Source of the DNA: Burkholderia sp. HI2500
GTDB taxonomy: Bacteria > Pseudomonadota > Gammaproteobacteria > Burkholderiales > Burkholderiaceae
Assembly: GCF_002223055.1 (NCBI RefSeq)
Contig: NZ_NKFL01000006.1
Span: 1,922,001 to 1,986,000 of the forward strand
Direction of reading: 5' to 3'
DNA length: 64,000 nt
Shown: piece after piece, positions 56,688 to 64,000 of the stretch
Position numbering within the stretch: position 1 is the first letter of the stretch
How the letters are laid out: the number at the start of each line of letters is the position of its first letter
Program-made: the position numbers and the translations under genes
The notes under the pieces: generated by a model
Seen by the model: only the letters and a program-made list of their open reading frames with translations
Told to the model about the DNA's origin: nothing
Databases searched by the model: none

Positions 56688-57610
56688 TCCGATTCGATCG
56701 TCGCATCCAGGCTCGTCGACGCACGCGCCGTCAGGACTTCGACGAACATTCCGACGAGCGGCTCGACGACGGGCTGCGTGGCCGGGCCCTCACCGATCAC
56801 GGCAACTTCGGACGCGGGCAGCGCCGGCCATTGCGCGGACGTCGGCAGGATCTTCATGCCGGGCTGCAGGAACGACTTGCCCAGCGCGGTGACCCCCAAC
56901 CCACCCGCCACCGCGGCCTGCACGCCGGTGAGATTGCTGGCCGTGCAGCCCACCGACCATTCGCGGCGTGCCGCATCCAGGCTTTCGGTCATCACTTCGC
57001 GATAGGCGCAAGGCGGCGGCATCATGACGAGGCGCGCAGGGCGGCCCGGGTCGTTCCGGTAGTTTTTCGCGGCCAGCCACACCAGCGGCTCGCGCCAGAT
57101 CACGCGGCCGCGCAGTGGCGCGCCTTCCTGCTTCTGCCGGGCGAAGACCACGTCGAGCAGGCCGGCCCGATGCGCGTCGGCGAGTTCCGGGCTCGATCCG
57201 GTGACGAGTTCCAGCTGAACGGCCGGGAAGCGCTCGCCGAAGCGCGCGAGGATGAGCGGCAATTGCGCGTGCACGAGATTTTCGGAGACGCCGAGCCGCA
57301 ACCGCTCGACTCGCTGCGGCTCCCGCCATTCGCGCATGAACGCGTCATACTGCGCCAGCAACCGCCGCCCGCCGGCGAGCACGCGCTCACCTTCCTGCGT
57401 CAGCCTCAGCGAGCGGCTCGTGCGCTCGAACACGCGCACGCCCAGCGCCTCCTCGAGCCGCAACACTTTCTGGCTGACGGCCGATTGCGAACGGCCGACG
57501 ACGTCGGCAGCCGCCGTGAAGCTGCCCGTCTCGGCCACGGCGACGAACGCGTGCAGCAAATCCAGATCCAGATCCAGATCCAGATCCAGATCCAGATCCA
57601 GATCCAGCAT
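56684..57610 (-). CDS. LysR-family regulator with Asp-Leu repeat N-terminus
   Basis: A 308-residue LysR protein. It begins with MLDLDLDLDL-type Asp-Leu repeats, eight and a half in number, before the normal LLHAFVAVAETGSFTAAA helix-turn-helix and QSAVSQKVLRLEEALG. The effector domain (about 95-300) looks complete. The repeats are encoded by a 6-bp tandem array, so copy-number change would keep the frame. A perfect inverted repeat in the promoter and the divergent SnoaL-like gene suggest its target. Confidence 0.84.
57561..57607 (-). repeat. Hexanucleotide tandem repeat in the LysR coding start
   Basis: Seven perfect TCCAGA units and a partial eighth (plus-strand reading) encode the Asp-Leu dipeptides. 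Such arrays change length by slipped-strand pairing; here each unit is two codons, so expansion or loss would lengthen or shorten the N-terminus without frameshift. Confidence 0.9.
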
Positions 57611-57627
57611 CGTGCCCCATCCATTCG

Positions 57628-57655
57628 ATAATCTTCTAGATCCAAGAAAGATTAT
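57628..57655. promoter_or_regulatory. Perfect inverted repeat, candidate LysR operator
   Basis: ATAATCTT (57628-57635) and AAGATTAT (57648-57655) form a perfect 8-bp dyad with 12 bases between, placed between the LysR gene and the divergent SnoaL-like gene. AT-rich interrupted dyads in such positions are typical LysR sites. Confidence 0.6.
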
Positions 57656-57765
57656 TCGTTTGTCTTCTTGTTCGCAAGTTCACACAATGACTGCGTGTCA
57701 CCCGGACTCGATCGCGAGCCGCGGCAGGCAACGGATCAACGTCGTCGTATCAACGGAGCAGGAAG

Positions 57766-58185
57766 ATGAGCAAACGCAATTCGGTCGAGATCGTCGAGCA
57801 CTTCTGGCGGGAAGTCTGGCAGGCGCGCAACCCCGACGCGGTGGACGCACTCGTCGCCGAGGATTTCGCGATCACGTCGGGCGGCGTGGTCATCCGCTCG
57901 CGCGCGGCATTCAAGACGTGGGTCGCGGCGTTCCTCGCGAGCATCGACGACTTCCGGTTCGACGTCGTCGAAACGTTCCAGAACGAAGCGGGCGACCGTG
58001 TCGCGAGCCGCTGGCGCGTGACGGGGAAGAACAACGGGTTCATGGGATCGGCGCCGTGCGGGTCGCCCATCGACATGACGGGCACGGCCGTCTGGCACGT
58101 GCGCGACGACGGGCTGCTTCAGCACAACTGGGTCGAACGCAATGCGCTCGAGGTGCACCGGAGCCTGAAGGGGGCGCAGTTGTAA
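57766..58185 (+). CDS. SnoaL/NTF2-like protein
   Basis: A 139-residue cone-shaped NTF2-like protein: VEIVEHFWREVWQARNPDAVDALVAEDF, then GDRVASRWRVTGKNNG and TGTAVWHVRDDGLLQHNWVERNAL. Members include isomerases, cyclases and hydrolases as well as binding proteins, so activity cannot be assigned. It faces the repeat-bearing LysR gene, with a clear inverted repeat between them, and is probably its target. GGAG lies upstream of the start. Confidence 0.8.
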   Translation: MSKRNSVEIVEHFWREVWQARNPDAVDALVAEDFAITSGGVVIRSRAAFKTWVAAFLASIDDFRFDVVETFQNEAGDRVASRWRVTGKNNGFMGSAPCGSPIDMTGTAVWHVRDDGLLQHNWVERNALEVHRSLKGAQL

Positions 58186-58234
58186 CGCCCGGGCGAGGCG
58201 AGCAAGCGCGCTCGCCGTGCCGTACGCGGATCGA

Positions 58235-58699
58235 TCAGGCCGAACGCGCCGCGCCGCCCAGATCGATCCGCGCGCCGCCGTCACCCTCTTCCGCTTCGAT
58301 CCGCACCTCCCCCGTCGCGGCGACGATCGCGTCGTACACGTCGTCGGTCACGCACACCACCGGCACCGCGATCGCATACAGCTCGGCCGCCACGATCGCG
58401 CCGATCGAGACGATCAGGTCGCGCTCCTTCAGCACGATCGCGACCGGCCCCGTGCCGTTGCGCACGGCTTCCGCGAGCACGCTGCTGCTCGAACTCGAGC
58501 CCTTCGCGTGCGGCATCACCATCACCTTGCCGGCGAGGCTCGCACCGGCCTGCGGATGCCCGCGATCGACGATCTTTCCCGCGCCCGAGTCGTAGCCGCC
58601 CCAGAAGCTGAGCGGCTTGTCGAGCACGAACGGGCGCGCGCATGCGCTGCCCGGCACGAGCGTGTCGCCCGTCATCATCCTCCCCGTCGCGTCAGTCAT
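58235..58699 (-). CDS. Aconitase X small subunit (DUF126)
   Basis: A 154-residue small subunit of the AcnX family (swivel domain). Hallmarks are the LSFWGGYDSGAGKIVDRGHP start region and PHAKGSSSSSSVLAEA, a Ser-rich substrate loop; SIGAIVAAELYAIAVP completes the fold. Its start overlaps the stop of the large-subunit gene by eight bases. Characterised bacterial aconitase X enzymes dehydrate cis-3-hydroxy-L-proline; that is the most likely reaction, not proven here. Confidence 0.84.
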   Translation of the reverse strand: MTDATGRMMTGDTLVPGSACARPFVLDKPLSFWGGYDSGAGKIVDRGHPQAGASLAGKVMVMPHAKGSSSSSSVLAEAVRNGTGPVAIVLKERDLIVSIGAIVAAELYAIAVPVVCVTDDVYDAIVAATGEVRIEAEEGDGGARIDLGGAARSA

Positions 58700-59939
58700 C
58701 GAATCGCACCTTTCCTTCGTACGCCGAACGCACGCATTCGCGCATGCTGCCGTACGCGACCGTCACGCCGATGTTCGCGGGCGCATACGACGCCCATTTC
58801 CCCGAATTGGTCATCACGAGCCCCGACAGTTGCTTCATCACCGGCGTGATGTAGGTGCAGGTATCGACGACGATCTGGATGCCGCGTGCAGCGAATTTCT
58901 CCGCGAGGCCGGCCTCGTCCAGTTCCCACAGGATGAACCGGCTCGTGTTCACGTAGAAATCGCAGGCCGGCTTGCCGTCGAACGCGTCGAGCAACGTATC
59001 GAGCGTGCGGAATTCGGCCAGCGAGAAATGCGGCGTGCCGAGCGCCACCGCGACAAGCGCATCGCCGGCCGCGCCGTGGTTCAGCGTGCGGCGAATCTCG
59101 TCGAGATCGGCCATCGCGACATCGACCGTGCGTTGCGCCGCTTGTCCGTGCAACGCGGCATCGAGCGTGGACGCTTCCGGCGTCACGCCGACCGCATGGA
59201 ACAGTGCGACAGCACCGCTCGACGCGGCGGCCGCGCCAAGTGCCTTGAGTTCGTCTTCCGTGGTGTCCGCCGGCAGCCCGACGATCGCCGGCACGACCGC
59301 GCCCGCGATCCGGCCGATCAGCAGCCCGAGTGCGGCGAAATAGATGTCGCGCGAGGCCAGGCGACTGAAATCCGGTGCGTTGAACACGATCCGCGCGGCG
59401 CGATTCGCTTCGACATGCAGCCCCGCATACGGCGCACGCCCGGTGATCGCCGCGGCCAGGTCGAGAAAATCGCCGTACCGGCTCGTCCGCGCGCCGAGCA
59501 CCGAGTTCGCGAACACGATCGCATTCGATTCGGCCCACGCGATCTGCTCGCCTTTCGCGGGACGGTTCTTCAGTTGATAGGGCGCGCACGTGAAGCTCGA
59601 TTCGCAGCCGAGCTGCAGATGCGCATCCATCAGGCGCTGCGCGTCGCGCTGAATCGTGCGATCGCCGTGGTACAGCTCGGGATGGATCAGGTCGAGCGAC
59701 CCGACGTTCAGCGTGGTCGGCACCGCGACCTTCGCGCCCGTGTCGACGAAATACTCGACGAAATCGAGGCTGGTCTGGCCGTGGTACAGGCAGCCGTCGA
59801 TATGGGCAGACGTAATGTCGATCAGGTGCGGCGCGGACATCACGTGCGCCGTGCGCGCGACGATCCGCATCGCACGCGCGACGCCCTCGCCGAAATCCCC
59901 GCGCAGCATGGCGCTGTCGCGGTCACTCAACTGCAGCAT
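58692..59939 (-). CDS. Aconitase X large subunit, probable cis-3-hydroxy-L-proline dehydratase
   Basis: A 415-residue large subunit of AcnX, containing MSAPHLIDITSAHIDGCLYHG, VPTTLNVGSLDLIHP, an ESNAIVFANSVLGARTSRYGD segment and VDTCTYITPV. Three conserved Cys-containing segments would bind the [2Fe-2S] or metal centre described in this family. AGAGGAG precedes the start. No proline racemase or imino acid reductase gene, the usual partners, is seen nearby, so the pathway is incomplete here. Confidence 0.84.
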   Translation of the reverse strand: MLQLSDRDSAMLRGDFGEGVARAMRIVARTAHVMSAPHLIDITSAHIDGCLYHGQTSLDFVEYFVDTGAKVAVPTTLNVGSLDLIHPELYHGDRTIQRDAQRLMDAHLQLGCESSFTCAPYQLKNRPAKGEQIAWAESNAIVFANSVLGARTSRYGDFLDLAAAITGRAPYAGLHVEANRAARIVFNAPDFSRLASRDIYFAALGLLIGRIAGAVVPAIVGLPADTTEDELKALGAAAASSGAVALFHAVGVTPEASTLDAALHGQAAQRTVDVAMADLDEIRRTLNHGAAGDALVAVALGTPHFSLAEFRTLDTLLDAFDGKPACDFYVNTSRFILWELDEAGLAEKFAARGIQIVVDTCTYITPVMKQLSGLVMTNSGKWASYAPANIGVTVAYGSMRECVRSAYEGKVRFDD

Positions 59940-60011
59940 CGATCGCTCCTCTGACGCGTGCCGACGGCGCCGGCTCGTGAAATCCGTCAGGGGGACTCTA
60001 CAACTGGAAAT

Positions 60012-60047
60012 AAAAACTGTCCAGATCGCCATCGATCCGGACAGTTT
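60012..60047 (-). terminator. Long stem between the aconitase X operon and marR: terminator or operator
   Basis: A palindrome with arms AAACTGTCC/GGACAGTTT extends inward through GATCG/CGATC, with one mismatch, around an ATGG loop. On the minus strand it ends in five T residues, which suits termination of the marR transcript. Its symmetry and position upstream of the aconitase X genes also suit a regulator binding site. Confidence 0.6.
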
Positions 60048-60129
60048 AAAAAACCAATTTCCGCCACTGAGCGCCCCCCGAAGCGACCAATGGCTAGAAT
60101 TCCGCTCCAGTTTGCCGCCAGCCCGCCGC

Positions 60130-60558
60130 CTAGCGTTCCGCGGTCACACTGAACAGCTCGTCGCGCAGCGCCTTCGCGCGGTCGCGGCCGAACTGCGTCT
60201 CGAATTCGTCCTGTGCAGCCTGCCATGCGACTTTCGCTTCAGCGAACGTGCGCTCGCCCAGCTTGGTGAGGCTCAGCGCATGCGCGCGCGTGTCGTGCTC
60301 GGACGCGGCCGTCGCGACGAACCCGTCGCGCTGCAGCGGCTTCAGCGCGCGCAGCAACGTCGTGCGATCCATCACGAGCGTATCGGCGAGTTCGCTCATC
60401 AGCAGGCCGGGCTGGCGCGTCAGGTTCGCCATGATCGAGAACTGGGCGGGCGTGACGCCGACCGGGGCCAGATGGCGCTCGTACAGTTGCGTGACGAAGC
60501 GCGCCGCCTGACGCAGCGCGAGACAGTTGCACGCCTGGGCAATCGAGGTGTCGTTCAT
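60130..60558 (-). CDS. MarR-family regulator (first of two paralogues)
   Basis: A 142-residue MarR protein. The winged helix is in VTPAQFSIMANLTRQPGLLMSELADTL, MDRTTLLRALKPLQRDGFV and the wing THALSLTKLGERTF-like segment. It resembles the second MarR in this locus along its length (CLALRQAARF against CFAVRQAARR, and LLRALKPL in both), so they are paralogues. A 16-bp candidate operator lies 13 bases upstream of its start. Start at 60558 chosen as the family-typical length; weak ribosome site. Confidence 0.88.
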   Translation of the reverse strand: MNDTSIAQACNCLALRQAARFVTQLYERHLAPVGVTPAQFSIMANLTRQPGLLMSELADTLVMDRTTLLRALKPLQRDGFVATAASEHDTRAHALSLTKLGERTFAEAKVAWQAAQDEFETQFGRDRAKALRDELFSVTAER

Positions 60559-60571
60559 GTTTCGCAATTTA

Positions 60572-60587
60572 TATGTGCATATGCATA
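60572..60587. promoter_or_regulatory. Candidate MarR operator 1
   Basis: TATGTGCATATGCATA, a partly palindromic AT-rich 16-mer in the divergent marR/lysR promoter. It matches two other sites at this locus (61643-61658, 12 of 16 positions; 62123-62138, 14 of 16). Confidence 0.6.
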
Positions 60588-60649
60588 AAGTCAATGTACA
60601 CTCCGCCGTAACAAGGCCGGCGGCCGGCCCTCGCGTCAAGGAGACGGAC

Positions 60650-61570
60650 ATGGACTACATCGACAAGCTGCGGATTTTCCGGTCGGTGGTGGAGATGCGC
60701 AGCTTCACGCGCGCCGCCGACATGCACGGCCTCGCACGGCCGGTCGTGTCGCGCGCGGTCGCGGATCTCGAGGCACGCTTCGGCAGCCGGCTGCTGCACC
60801 GGACCACGCGCCAGGTGTCGCTGACCGAAACGGCCGAGCGCATCTACGAGCGCTGCGCGGCCGTGCTCGACGAACTCGACTCGCTCGAAGCGGAAGCGCA
60901 GTCGCCGACGCGCGAGCCCGAAGGCCTGCTGCGGCTCGTCGCGCACACGACGGCCACGCTGAACCGGCTGGTGCCGCTGATCGCCGGCTTCAAGGCCGCG
61001 CACCCGAAGGTGCGCCTCGACGTGACGCTGACCGAGCGCCCCATCGATCTCGTCGGTGAAGGCTACGACATCGGTATCGTCGTACCGTACATGCTGACGA
61101 ACGAATCGACCGTCGTGCGGCTGATCGAGCGGATTCCGCTCGTGATCGTCGCGACACCCGCGTACCTGCGCGCCCATTCGCGCCCGGTCGCGCCGGCCGA
61201 TCTCGCCGACCACCCGTTCGTGCCGATGTCGCCGTCGCTGCGCCGGCCCGCGCTGTCGTTCCGCGTCGACGGCAACACGCTGACCGTGCCGTTCCGCTTC
61301 GACATCTCGTCGAACAGCCCCGTCTTCAACCGTGAAATGGTGATGCACGACTTCGGCATCGGCGTCGTGCCGAAGACGCTCGTCGAGGCCCAGCTTGCGT
61401 CGGGCGCGCTCGTGCAGTTGCTGGCCGACGCCGATCTCGTCGATGCGTCCGTCGAGATCAAGCTCGCCTACGCGAACCGCGCGCTGCTGCCCGCGAAGGT
61501 CAAGACGTTCATCGACTACACGGCCGCCTATTGCGACCGCGAAGGCTGGATCGTTCCGGCGGCAGCCTGA
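60650..61570 (+). CDS. LysR-family regulator between the two MarR genes
   Basis: A 306-residue LysR protein of the CrgA/AaeR-like type: MDYIDKLRIFRSVVEMRSFT, then RPVVSRAVADLEARFGSRLL. The effector domain covers about 90-300. AAGGAGA lies upstream of the start. It is divergent from the first marR gene, with the shared candidate operator between them. It may form part of the control of the efflux genes downstream, or act on unrelated targets. Confidence 0.87.
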   Translation: MDYIDKLRIFRSVVEMRSFTRAADMHGLARPVVSRAVADLEARFGSRLLHRTTRQVSLTETAERIYERCAAVLDELDSLEAEAQSPTREPEGLLRLVAHTTATLNRLVPLIAGFKAAHPKVRLDVTLTERPIDLVGEGYDIGIVVPYMLTNESTVVRLIERIPLVIVATPAYLRAHSRPVAPADLADHPFVPMSPSLRRPALSFRVDGNTLTVPFRFDISSNSPVFNREMVMHDFGIGVVPKTLVEAQLASGALVQLLADADLVDASVEIKLAYANRALLPAKVKTFIDYTAAYCDREGWIVPAAA

Positions 61571-61642
61571 CGCCGATTGGTACAGCCGCGACAACAATCT
61601 GATCGTGCCCCGCCGCTCGCTTCGCGCCGCATTGCCTCCTAA

Positions 61643-61658
61643 CATGTGTACATGCACA
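61643..61658. promoter_or_regulatory. Candidate MarR operator 2, overlapping the second marR start
   Basis: CATGTGTACATGCACA, matching operator 1 at 12 of 16 positions. It spans the GTG/ATG start region of the second MarR gene, so binding would block its expression. Confidence 0.5.
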
Positions 61659-62083
61659 AGATGACGCTCACCGATGACGATTGCTTTGCGGTCCGGCAAG
61701 CCGCCCGCCGGATCTCACAGTTCTACGAGCGTTATCTGTCGCGGGCGGGCGTGACGCCGTCGCAGTACAGCATTCTCGCGCTGCTGCGCGACCGGCCCGG
61801 CTTGACGATGGCGACGCTGTCGACCGTGCTGGTGATCGAACGCACCGCGCTGCTGCGCGCGCTCAAGCCGCTTATCGGTGCGGCGCTCGTGGCCGGCCGG
61901 ATCGAGCCGCGATGCCGCCGCCAGACGTTCGCGCTGACCGCGCACGGCGAAACGAAGATCGCCGACGCGCACGTGCACTGGCTCGCCGCGCAGGAAGCGT
62001 TCGAGCAGCGGTTCGGGTCGGCGCAGGCGGCCCGCCTGAGAGACGAATTGTTCCGGATCACGCACAACCTGCCGGAACGCTAG
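61652..62083 (+). CDS. MarR-family regulator (second paralogue), upstream of emrAB
   Basis: A 143-residue MarR protein with the winged-helix segments VTPSQYSILALLRDRPGLTM, VIERTALLRALKPL and RRQTFALTAHGETKI. Close relation to the first MarR is visible along the whole length. Three starts are possible (GTG 61646, ATG 61652, ATG 61661); none has a clear ribosome site. It is 64 bases upstream of the emrA-like gene, in the same direction, as in emrRAB-type loci, and probably represses the pump. Confidence 0.86.
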   Translation: MHKMTLTDDDCFAVRQAARRISQFYERYLSRAGVTPSQYSILALLRDRPGLTMATLSTVLVIERTALLRALKPLIGAALVAGRIEPRCRRQTFALTAHGETKIADAHVHWLAAQEAFEQRFGSAQAARLRDELFRITHNLPER

Positions 62084-62122
62084 CCCCTTCCCCGATCGAC
62101 GACATGTCGTCGATCGACTTGA

Positions 62123-62138
62123 TAAGTGCATATACATA
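62123..62138. promoter_or_regulatory. Candidate MarR operator 3, upstream of emrA
   Basis: TAAGTGCATATACATA, matching operator 1 at 14 of 16 positions, ending nine bases before the emrA start, so that binding would block transcription or translation of the efflux genes. Confidence 0.6.
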
Positions 62139-62147
62139 GGTGAATCG

Positions 62148-63242
62148 ATGGAAACGACCCAAGCCGCTGCCTCATCCCGTGAAGCAGCCACACTCGACCA
62201 GCCCGCGAAGCAACAGCGTCGCGTGCCGTGGATGCGCATCGCGGTGGGTGCCGTCGTCATCGTCGTCGTCGCCGCCGCGCTCGACTGGCTGTTCGTGCTG
62301 CGCTTTCAGGAAAGCACCGACGATGCGTATGTCGGCGGCGACGTGACCGTGCTCGCGCCGAAGGTCAACGGCTTCGTCGACAAGATCCTCGTGACCGACA
62401 ACCAGCGCGTGAAAGCCGGCGACGTGCTCGTGCAGCTCGATGCGCGCGACTACGACGCGAAGCTCGCGCAGGCCAGCGCCGAAGTCGACAGCGCCCGCTC
62501 CGCCGTGACCGAACTCGAGGCGAAGCAGCAACTGCAATTCGCGGTGATCGGCCAGCAGGCGGCCGAGAAGAATGCGTCATCGGCCGAGCTGACGCGCGCC
62601 GCGTCGGATCGCGTGCGCTACCGTGAGCTCGTGAAATCCGACGCCGTGTCGAACCAGATCGTCGAACGCGCCGACGCCGACTATTCGAAGGCCGGCGCCG
62701 CCGTCGACCGCAGCGACGCTGCGCTGCTCGCGTCGAAGCGGCAGCTCGACGTGCTCGGCGCGCAGCTCGCCGACGCGCGGGCCCGCGTGAACACCGCGCT
62801 TGCCGCGCAGCGCGTCGCCGCGCTCAACGTCGAATACACGACGATCCGCTCGCCGGTCGACGGCTACGTCGGCAACCGCACGGGCCGCGTCGGGATGCTC
62901 GCGAACGTCGGCGTGCCGCTGCTGACGGTCGTGCCGGCATCCGGGCTGTGGATCGACGCGAACTTCAAGGAAGACCAGCTGCGCAAGATGCACGCGGGCG
63001 ATCGCGTCGACGTGTCGCTCGATGCGTCGAACACGAAACTGCACGGCCGCGTCGACAGCCTCGCGCCCGCCACCGGCGCGACCTTCAGCGTGCTGCCGCC
63101 CGAGAACGCGACCGGCAACTTCACGAAGATCGTCCAGCGCGTGCCCGTGCGCGTGCATCTCGATCCGCAGCCGGGCCTCGACCATGTGCTGCGCCCCGGC
63201 CTGTCCGCGGTCGTGACCGTGCATACCGACCACGCGAACTGA
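62148..63242 (+). CDS. EmrA/HlyD-family membrane fusion protein
   Basis: A 364-residue periplasmic adaptor. One membrane helix (about 29-47), then DDAYVGGDVTVLAPKVNGFVD (first lipoyl half), a coiled-coil hairpin (about 100-210), the second lipoyl half TTIRSPVDGYVGNRTGRVG and a beta-barrel ending near 350 (LRPGLSAVVTVHT). It should link the EmrB-like pump to an outer-membrane channel. The following emrB gene is 13 bases downstream. Drug identity unknown. Confidence 0.9.
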   Translation: METTQAAASSREAATLDQPAKQQRRVPWMRIAVGAVVIVVVAAALDWLFVLRFQESTDDAYVGGDVTVLAPKVNGFVDKILVTDNQRVKAGDVLVQLDARDYDAKLAQASAEVDSARSAVTELEAKQQLQFAVIGQQAAEKNASSAELTRAASDRVRYRELVKSDAVSNQIVERADADYSKAGAAVDRSDAALLASKRQLDVLGAQLADARARVNTALAAQRVAALNVEYTTIRSPVDGYVGNRTGRVGMLANVGVPLLTVVPASGLWIDANFKEDQLRKMHAGDRVDVSLDASNTKLHGRVDSLAPATGATFSVLPPENATGNFTKIVQRVPVRVHLDPQPGLDHVLRPGLSAVVTVHTDHAN

Positions 63243-63255
63243 GCGGGAGACGACG

Positions 63256-64000
63256 ATGACCACCGCGTTTTCCGGCGACCCCGCGTCGCAACCAACCAGG
63301 CAGCGCGTGTTCGCCTTCGCGCTGATGTGCGTCGGCTTCTTCATGGCGACGCTCGACATCCAGATCGTCGCGTCGTCGCTGCGCGACATCGGCGGCGGAC
63401 TTTCCGCCAGCCAGGACGAACTGTCGTGGGTGCAAACCGCCTACCTGATCGCCGAGATCATCGTGATCCCGATGTCGGGCTGGCTGTCGAAGGTGATGTC
63501 GACGCGCTGGCTGTTCGCCACATCGGCGGTCGGCTTCACGATCACCAGCATGCTGTGCGGCGTCGCGTGGGACATCAACTCGATGATCCTGTTCCGCGGG
63601 CTGCAGGGTGCGCTCGGCGCCGCGATGATCCCGACCGTGTTCACCACCGCGTTCGTGCTGTTCCCCGGCAAGCAGCGGCTGATCGCATCGACGACCATCG
63701 GCGCGCTCGCGTCGCTCGCGCCGGCGATCGGCCCCGTGATCGGCGGCTGGATCACCGACCAATGGTCGTGGCACTGGCTGTTCTACCTGAACCTCGTGCC
63801 GGGCATCGCGGTGGCCGCACTCGTGCCGCGCTACGTGCACATCGACGAACCCGACCTCAGCCTCATCAAGCGCGGCGACTATCTCGGCATCGTGCTGATG
63901 TCGGGCTTCCTCGGCTGCCTCGAATACGTGCTGGAGGAAGGCCCGCGCAAGAACTGGTTCGGCGACGATGCGATCGTGATCTGCGCATGGATCTCCGGCA
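63256..64000 (+). CDS. EmrB/QacA-family (DHA2) MFS exporter, N-terminal part
   Basis: The first 248 residues of a 14-helix major facilitator exporter, cut by the window end. The DHA2 motif C region and family signatures are present: FFMATLDIQIVASSLRDI near 30, LSWVQTAYLIAEIIVIPMSG, RGLQGALGAAMIP and a TIGALASLAPAIGPVIGGWI segment. It pairs with EmrA to export hydrophobic drugs or uncouplers using the proton gradient; the substrate cannot be read. Confidence 0.9.
   Translation, partial: MTTAFSGDPASQPTRQRVFAFALMCVGFFMATLDIQIVASSLRDIGGGLSASQDELSWVQTAYLIAEIIVIPMSGWLSKVMSTRWLFATSAVGFTITSMLCGVAWDINSMILFRGLQGALGAAMIPTVFTTAFVLFPGKQRLIASTTIGALASLAPAIGPVIGGWITDQWSWHWLFYLNLVPGIAVAALVPRYVHIDEPDLSLIKRGDYLGIVLMSGFLGCLEYVLEEGPRKNWFGDDAIVICAWISG

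Overview
The window is high-GC Gram-negative DNA with GC-ending codons and dense operons. An and gene set in the order AcAdAbAa, adjoining catR and catBAC, plus a Wsp chemosensory cluster and a full type VI secretion system (T6SS), point to Burkholderia, most likely the Burkholderia cepacia complex. Assignment to a secondary chromosome is a guess from gene content.

Layout. 1-5747 (minus): a Wsp-type surface-sensing operon, with a REC-histidine kinase followed by WspA, B, C, D and the start of WspE. 6229-7812: a CPA1 Na+/H+ antiporter. 8055-11161: acetolactate synthase and an aldehyde dehydrogenase. 11165-12320: a tnpB-only IS605-family element beside the acetolactate synthase promoter region. 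12693-13334: a HigB/RelE-type toxin-antitoxin pair. 13383-14675: a DUF445 membrane protein. 14840-22884: anthranilate to catechol (andAcAdAbAa, andR) and catechol to the beta-ketoadipate branch (catR, catBAC). 22973-50927: a complete T6SS made of two divergent transcription units. The minus unit is tssB-tssC-vgrG-effector-immunity-lipoprotein-PAAR-membrane protein-tssM-tssA-tssF-tssG-tssJ-FG-GAP-like protein. The plus unit is tssK-tssL-ompA-like-hcp-tssH-tssE. 50938-64000: regulators and metabolism, including an NAD(P)H quinone reductase with a LysR regulator, a LexA-box-controlled orphan gene, fadH with an AraC regulator, a LysR gene with a hexanucleotide repeat, an SnoaL-like protein, a two-subunit aconitase X, and a MarR/LysR/MarR/emrAB drug-efflux locus.

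How the parts work together. The and and cat genes make one catabolic block: AndA turns anthranilate into catechol and CatA, CatB and CatC carry catechol to beta-ketoadipate enol-lactone. The T6SS has all 13 core Tss proteins plus a PAAR tip. Its cargo, a predicted cell-wall-degrading effector with a GH108 muramidase C-terminus and a periplasmic partner, sits inside the core operon. The base composition drops sharply partway through the effector gene and stays low to the PAAR gene, so the toxin end, its immunity gene and a small lipoprotein look like a replaceable cassette.

The least expected observations are: a TnpB whose usual RuvC-II glutamate is replaced by glycine while a glutamate lies 44 residues downstream; a near-perfect LexA box over the promoter of an unknown 134-residue protein; three matching 16-bp candidate operators at a paired-MarR efflux locus; an in-frame 6-bp repeat encoding Asp-Leu repeats at the start of a LysR regulator; and a TssM without a Walker A motif next to an OmpA-like protein that seems to carry a related degenerate domain. 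All functions are inferred from sequence reading; no database search was run.
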